From Lactarius indigo (taxonomy: Eukaryota; Basidiomycota; Agaricomycetes; Russulales; Russulaceae): a stretch of DNA of 64,000 nucleotides. Under the pieces are notes generated by a model. The model did no database searches. It saw only the letters and a list, made by a program, of their open reading frames with translations, and was not told the DNA's origin. Below, piece after piece: positions 58,891-64,000 of the stretch. A program made the position numbers and the translations under genes. The stretch's first letter is position 1, and every line of letters starts with the position of its first letter. Where the stretch lies: positions 1-64,000 of the forward strand of contig JAFKAC010000113.1 of assembly GCA_025766275.1 (NCBI GenBank), written 5' to 3'.

Positions 58891-61013
58891 GTGCAACTAG
58901 CCTTGCTTTGTACCTGATGACTTTGCCCGAGGCATCCTTCTTGGCCTTGAATACCCATTTTGAACTGATGACATTAGCTCTGGGTGGCATGTGCTTGAGT
59001 GTCCAAGTACCAGCAGCATGTAGGGTAGCAAGCTCTTTGTGTATAGCCTGCTCCCACAAAGGCCAGTCAGGCCGGTGTTTTGCCTCAGCCAAGTTACAGG
59101 GTTCAAGTGCTTCTGAGTCAGAAATCTCAGCAGCCAGAGCCATTTCAAGTCTGTCCCAGCTTTCACACAGCATAGGTAAGCCAGCTTCTACCAACCATGC
59201 TTCATCTGCTACATCGACCATCTCTTCATCATTGCCAAAACTGCCAGGTATGGAGACCCCTCTAGGAATGACTGGATCAGAGTGACAAGTAGAAGAGACA
59301 CTGACACCAGCTTGAAGCTCCCATATGATTCTGGATGGCTTGCAAAGGTGAGTAGGATGCTCAGGCTCAGGCTCAGGCAACATTGACTCTACCTCAGACA
59401 GTGAAGACAGCGACGTCAGTGGAGACGGTGGAGAGTTTGGTGCTGGCTGAGGGGGTGGCACTACAGGCTGAGGCGCGGGGGCAGGCAGGGGCAAGGGTGC
59501 AGGCAGGGGCAGGGGCAATGGCATGGCGCACGGGTTGGTCAAAGTTTTGGGAATGGGTATGTCCAATGACTCCCCCTTGAGCCACTCAGCCACTGAAAAA
59601 TAGATGTTGCACTCGATGCTGATGGCCTTGTTTGCTGCCCAGTACATGTGATGACCATGTGACTAGGTGTTGAAGCTGATCCATCAGCCCTCACATGTGT
59701 GTGGATCCAACTTGGACCCATCCATGTCATGGACCCAGACTGGTTTCCCAAACCGCTTCAGCCTAGACAAGTCAGGTGGGCTCCCATACAAAGCCTGCCA
59801 AGGTGTCCAGCTGCCAAGTGCACATGTGGAGGTGCAATTCTTCAGCCAAGTCGAATGCCACAAAGCCTCCCCCCACATGCTCTGGGGAAGACCAGCCATG
59901 TGCAGCAGTGTGTGTACCTTTTCGACAAGGGTACAGTTGAGGCGCTCTGCAATGCTGTTCAGCTGCGGAGTGTTGTGGATGGTGAGGCACCAGGTGGTGC
60001 CAGCAGCTGCAAGGTGAGTGTCAAACTCATCACTCAGGTACTCCCCTCTGCGATCGGAGTGTAAGACTTTGATCACTTCACAATGATTCTGGGTCTTCAC
60101 CCATGCCTCAAACTGGCAGTAGAAGGTGAGGACATCACTCTTGGTGACAAGGAGGTACATGAGCATATAGCATGTCGCATCATCTGTGAAGGTGACAAAG
60201 TAGCGCCTCCCACACCAGGTCACCACTGGGGCAGGGCCCCAGATGTCGGTGTGGATTTCATCGCTGAAATGCTGGGCTTGGGGACTGACTCAGAACCTAG
60301 GGATAGACTGCTGGGTGGCGCGTGCAAAAATGCATGCCTCACAATGCTCTTCCCACGAAGTTGGGTCAAGTGCGATCCCAGTGGCAAGTCCACCCTCCAC
60401 AAGCTGTCGAGCGCTTGCAGGGGAAATGTGCCCCATCTGATGGTGTAACTCCATGACACTGACCACCTCCACAGCATAGCTGCTGTCCCCTTCATGCAAG
60501 ATGCAGTATAGTCCTTGCGGTGAATGTGCAACACAGGCAAGACGGTCACCAGTACATGACAGGATTTCAAGATGGCCACTGCCGATAGCAATGCAGTAGC
60601 CCAAGCCATCCAGTGCCCCAAGTGAGACCAGGGTGTAGCCCACAGACAGTGCATGCAACATGTCTTTGAGTGTCAGCTCAGACTGCTCCCTGCTGTTTGG
60701 CATGTTGACAATCATACTCCCCATGCCCACAGCCGGGAACTGCTGACTGTTAGCTGTGTTCAGGAAGAGTGGGGGGTCCAGCATGCAATAAGTCGCGAAG
60801 TCATCATGGTAGGGGGAAATATGGTGCATGGTGCCGGAGTCATAGAGCTCAACTCGGGTACATTTTTTGTCTTCAACCTGCATGATCACAGCTGCTGCGA
60901 GCCCACCAGACAACATGGCACTCGCCCCTGTCTCTTCACACTGCTGGGTGGAAACAATGGCTTCAGGTAGCTCCAGGACATCACCAACAAACACAGCCAA
61001 CCAACACCCATCC
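58891..61013 (-). pseudogene. pol: Copia Pol middle part: protease/GAG-pre-integrase, integrase, start of RT
   Basis: From the right: DSGTMHHISPYHDDF (protease-like), GAG-pre-integrase with LHHQMGHISPASARQL and CEACIFARATQQ, stop TGA at 60290-60292, integrase core with FVTFTDDATCY, VLHSDRRGEYLSDEF and TPQLNSIAERLNCTL (D, D, E), stop TGA at 59684-59686 and TAG near 59663, then a Pro-rich linker (PLPLPAPLPLPAPAP) and the RT start PDWPLWEQAIHKELATL...SSKWVFKAKKD to YKARLVA. TGA and TAG sites correspond to Arg and Gln codons after C-to-T change. Confidence 0.84.
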
Positions 61014-61700
61014 TGTGATGACTCACTGTCACTTGACAGGGGGGTCACAATGTAGGCAGGGACTGGGGGCTGAAGGTGGGTGTGGAGAACGATGAGGGAG
61101 GACAGAAGAACACAAGTTACGCTCTTGGCTCAAAGAGGAGTAGTGGCACGCAATGAGCAGGGCACTCAAAGGAGCTGAGAGGCAAGAGGGAGGATGTCAC
61201 AAGTGGACAGTCTGAGGGACTGTCCATAGAATTGCACCAGCTTATATACTACAGGGGGTGGTCTGTGCATAGGTTTAGGGCAGGCATAGGGCCTGTTCAC
61301 AGGTGCTGCGCAGTACTGCACAAAGGAACATTCTAGAGACACCTAACAATAGAGTCCAATCAGAAAGCATTTAAACATAGAACAACTGCACCACAGTTGA
61401 TGACACAATCTTGTGTCAGGATGGCGGGATTCCACAGTCAATGTGGAAGTTCCTGAGGGGTGGTGACTTGATCAACCATCTTCATTGATCGATAAACAAT
61501 CAACTGTTGTTAAGTACATGTGCACACAACATGTGTTCAAGAGGCGTGACTGATCACATGAGAAATCATGTGATCATTTGAGAACAGAATTCAAACTCCG
61601 ATTCGGAATTCCCCTTTAGGAAGGTGATTACATAAGACTGGGCTGACGCGGACCAGTCCTAAGCGCCTTGAGTCACAACCAGGTTTATAGGTTTGTGACA
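61014..61700 (-). repeat. GypE-type solo LTR inside copia, CpG-depleted
   Basis: 687 bp with a perfect TSD CATCC (61009-61013 and 61701-61705). Compared with 10057-10743 most CpG sites are TpG or CpA (for example GTGCGTAG to GTGCATAG, AACGACTGCGCCGC to AACAACTGCACCAC). The start-site inverted repeat GGACAGTC...GACTGTCC is unchanged. Confidence 0.92.
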
Positions 61701-62586
61701 CATCCAGCTCAACAGACTGCCAGCCTTCAGGGTCTTCTTCGGATGTGGCCACAGCGTTGGCCAATCTGACAGGCTTGTTCTTGGACTTGGTCACATTCTG
61801 GTATGTCAGCAGCTGGTTCTGACTCATCTGCCCCGACAACTGTGCTTGCAACTGACTTTGGTTTTGGTTTTGATTTTCTTTCTGAGGTGACTGGCACTTG
61901 CGTGCCCAGTGCCTGGGCTTGCCACAGTTGTGGCACTTGCCCTTGCGATGCTTCTTCCCCACATCCCCTTGGGTCACTGCCATCGCTTCGTCCTGGGTCT
62001 GGGATTGCTTCCCTTTCCTGGACATGCCACTGTCACACTTGTGCCTAGCCACTAACCTATCAGCTTCCTCTGAGATGTGAGAGGGTGTCAGGATCAATGG
62101 AAGTGGTAGGGGAAAGCACACATGCTGTGGTGAGTAAACCAGAGGCAAACTTCGACATTTCCTCCAGAAGGGCTTTGATGATGGCTGAATGGTACTCCTT
62201 CTCTCCCATAGTGACACCGACCACCATGAGCTCCTTGTGCTTGACACGCATCTGGCTGAGGAAGATGCAAATGTCCCCGCCATGCAGGCAGCGCATCTCA
62301 GAAAATGCAGTAAGCAGATTGGTTTCCGCATACTGACTCTTGACACTGAACTCAGATTTAACTTTGTCCCAGCATTCCTTGATGGAGGTAAGGGTCTTTA
62401 GGCAGACTGCAGTGGAATTGGGAAGGTATTGGGAAAGGAGGTAATGAGTGAGGGTCTCATCTTGATCCCATGCAGCGAGTTCTTTCTTCTCATCATCAGT
62501 AGGCTTATTGACATCTGTAGGGACAGGGTGTGTGGTGGAGCCGGTGAAGTGGCCCCACTTCTGATTGGCCTCCATAGCCTCCTCAA
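61701..62586 (-). pseudogene. gag: Copia Gag, main part with zinc knuckle
   Basis: EANQKWGHFTGSTTHPVPTD starts next to the solo LTR at 62587. Then the helical copia Gag core (AWDQDETLTHYLLSQYLPNS, KVKSEFSVKSQYAETNLL), and, after a frame change near 62060, a basic region with the zinc knuckle CHNCGKPRHWARKC near 61930-61890 and a Gln/Asn-rich tract. Sequence runs to VELD at 61701, where the GypE-type LTR cuts it. Confidence 0.84.
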
Positions 62587-63094
62587 TGTTATGGTACAGA
62601 CTTTATTACATGTTGTGGATGACTCATGGCCAGTTATGAATATGGCCCAACAGCAGTATTAGTCATGGATTCTTACATCGTATCAGTCAGCATAGCAGTT
62701 CGCATGTGATTGTGACTCATGTATGACTCATTCCTAGGATAGCTGTACTAGGGTTCGAGCTAGTTACGCTATTGGTTACCTACTATTCCAGCAGCACTTT
62801 AAAGCCTGTGTGTATCTGTATAAGTAGTCATCTCTGAAGATCAAGAGTCCCCATCTTGGTCTTCTTCAATCCACCATCTTGAATTGTCTCTCATCTGCCT
62901 TAGTCTCCAACTAAGAGTGCTTCCGCTTCTACCTACCAAAAGGTAGTACTTAGCCACCTTTACTGCAGTGTGTGCCAGTGTGCCCCTGTTCAGTTCACGT
63001 TGGGTTGACACATGATCCCCATTCGCCTGATCTTTGCTAAGTCGATTACACCTATCTCAGGTCCAAGTCGGACTAACGCCGGTGGAGTGTAACA
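62587..63094 (+). repeat. GypD-type solo LTR inside copia gag
   Basis: 508 bp, plus orientation, TGTTATGGTACAGAC...GGTGGAGTGTAACA, with a perfect TSD CTCAA (62582-62586 and 63095-63099). TATAAG at 62819, predicted start 62853 at ATCTTGGTCTT, 34 nt as in full elements. Confidence 0.93.
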
Positions 63095-63196
63095 CTCAAA
63101 GCACATAGAGAAGAGGGCCCAATTAGAGCCAGTAGGATCAAGACAGGGGACAGAGGTGGGAAGAGGGTCGGACATAGCAGCAGGGGCAGGGACCAT
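63095..63196 (-). pseudogene. gag: Copia Gag N-terminus
   Basis: ATG at 63194-63196 begins MVPAPAAMSDPLPTSVPCLD, then PTGSNWALFSMCFE, matching the start of copia Gag (a GSNW-type motif). The frame continues across the solo LTR at 62586 into EAMEANQKWG. Confidence 0.75.
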
Positions 63197-63779
63197 AACC
63201 TTTTACAAGGTATGGATGCATAGATAGGTGAATAAAGGAATATAAATGAGTTCAATCAGTAAACACATGCGAGCAACATCTGTACAAACAACAGTCGCTT
63301 CTCAGTTCCTGTGCACACTGGAATGCAGTAACTGATATTCACCTGTACAAACAACAGTCGCTTCTACAGTGAGTAAGTACAGGCTTCGGTATAAAATAAA
63401 CTATGAAGATACACACCTCAGTTCCTGCGCACGCTGGAATGCAGTAACTGAGGTGCTAAGCTACGAAACTAAGGGCTTAAGTACTAGAGAATGGTACGGT
63501 AATAAATGCTCCTCTGATTCTGAGGAGCAACTGGAACAATGGTATAGACAGTCACTGGTATGACTGGGGAAACAAACCAAGACAATAATCACAGAAATAT
63601 GTAGACATTGCGTGGGTTTGCACAATGCTCGTTCAGTTGTAAAGTAATCGGAAACGAAACATATAGTAGAGGCATCGACTCACTTAAGATAAGATACTGA
63701 GCCCATGTAGCATGACTTGACCGAAGTAGTCGGTAAAACCCATGTGACAATGCACCATAAATATCAGAAAAGCCCATGT
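63197..63779. repeat. Non-coding region with two pairs of direct repeats
   Basis: GTACAAACAACAGTCGCTTC occurs near 63280 and 63349. CAGTTCCTG(T/C)GCAC(A/G)CTGGAATGC occurs near 63303 and 63418. The rest shows no gene. It may include the copia leader or a damaged 5' LTR. Confidence 0.5.
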
Positions 63780-64000
63780 GGGCCCATTGTAGAAATATAG
63801 TCTAAATGCTCACATAGGCCCATTGTTGCTGCTAAGGCATAGTGTTGATGTTTTTGAATGGGCACACCTGTACTTCTCAGGCATGCTGCCGATGCTTTTG
63901 GATGGGCCCACCTGTGCTGCTTCAGCATGCTGCTGATGTCTTTGGATGGGCCCATCTTTGCTGCTTTGGCATGCTGCCAATGTTTTTGAATGGGCCCACT
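63780..64000 (-). repeat. 44-bp minisatellite, second array, inverted relative to 21668-23120
   Basis: TGGGCCCA-containing units begin at 63816, 63860, 63904, 63948 and 63992, exactly 44 bp apart. Read on the minus strand the unit is GTGGGCCCATCCAAA...CATCGGCAGCATG, the same order of motifs as the array at 21668. It runs off the window end. Confidence 0.8.

Larger units (their letters stand above)
56921..63196 (-). mobile_element. Ty1/copia retrotransposon, old, broken by three solo LTRs
   Basis: Minus-strand gag-pol of a copia element with gag at the right and RNase H at the left. It is cut by solo LTRs at 58266-58890, 61014-61700 and 62587-63094, each flanked by 5-bp duplications. The sequence is visibly poor in CpG. 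Its own LTRs are not identified in the window; the pol 3' end is cut by the GypD-type LTR at 56920. Confidence 0.88.

Overview
This window is a retrotransposon nest from a filamentous basidiomycete, most probably an Agaricomycete. The evidence is: spliceosomal introns of about 48-59 nt with GT...AG ends; several chromodomain Ty3/gypsy (chromovirus) families and one Ty1/copia family; a Mutator-like (MULE) transposase with a SWIM finger; and a DUF6535-type membrane protein gene, a family expanded in Agaricomycetes. No rRNA, tRNA or CRISPR was seen. Species is not claimed.

Layout. 1-1729, 9371-10056 and 19812-23287 are one older host stretch (coiled-coil gene remnants plus a 44-bp minisatellite), split by two minus-strand gypsy elements: GypA (1730-9370) and GypE (10057-19811, TSD CACTG). 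A truncated gypsy, GypB (about 23288-26731), follows. A MULE transposase gene (26883-37481) is split by GypC (28800-37287, TSD GCAAG), which itself carries a solo LTR (34131-34740, TSD ATCCG). 37482-42130 is the only host-like island: a DUF6535 gene and a fragment resembling a CLC chloride channel, ending at a poly-G/poly-A tract. 42383-43927 holds a zinc-finger ORF and a plus-strand LTR with a gag fragment. An old gypsy, GypF (43928-47485 plus 55306-56217), is split by GypD (47486-55305, TSD TCATG). 56218-63196 is a copia element on the minus strand, broken by three solo LTRs (58266-58890, 61014-61700, 62587-63094), each with a visible TSD. The window ends in the 44-bp minisatellite family again, in opposite orientation.

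How the elements work. GypA-GypE share one layout: U3 TATA box; predicted start site 34-35 nt downstream; a primer-binding site 2 nt after the 5' LTR that is complementary to the RNA 5' end (Tf1/sushi-type self-priming); a Gag frame opening at GTG-GCN with no ATG. In GypA-GypD, Pol is reached by a conserved -1 frameshift signal (GGGTTTT plus stem-loop). Pol is PR-RT-RNaseH-IN-chromodomain. GypA, C, D and F carry an extra module after the chromodomain that I do not recognise.

Decay. Nearly all in-frame stops in the older elements are TGA where a sister element has an arginine codon, and old LTR copies have CpG replaced by TpG/CpA. This fits methyl-CpG deamination of silenced repeats. GypE and GypA are youngest by LTR identity. 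The most interesting unexplained features are the inverted repeat that straddles every predicted start site, the post-chromodomain module, and the shared GUG start of Gag.
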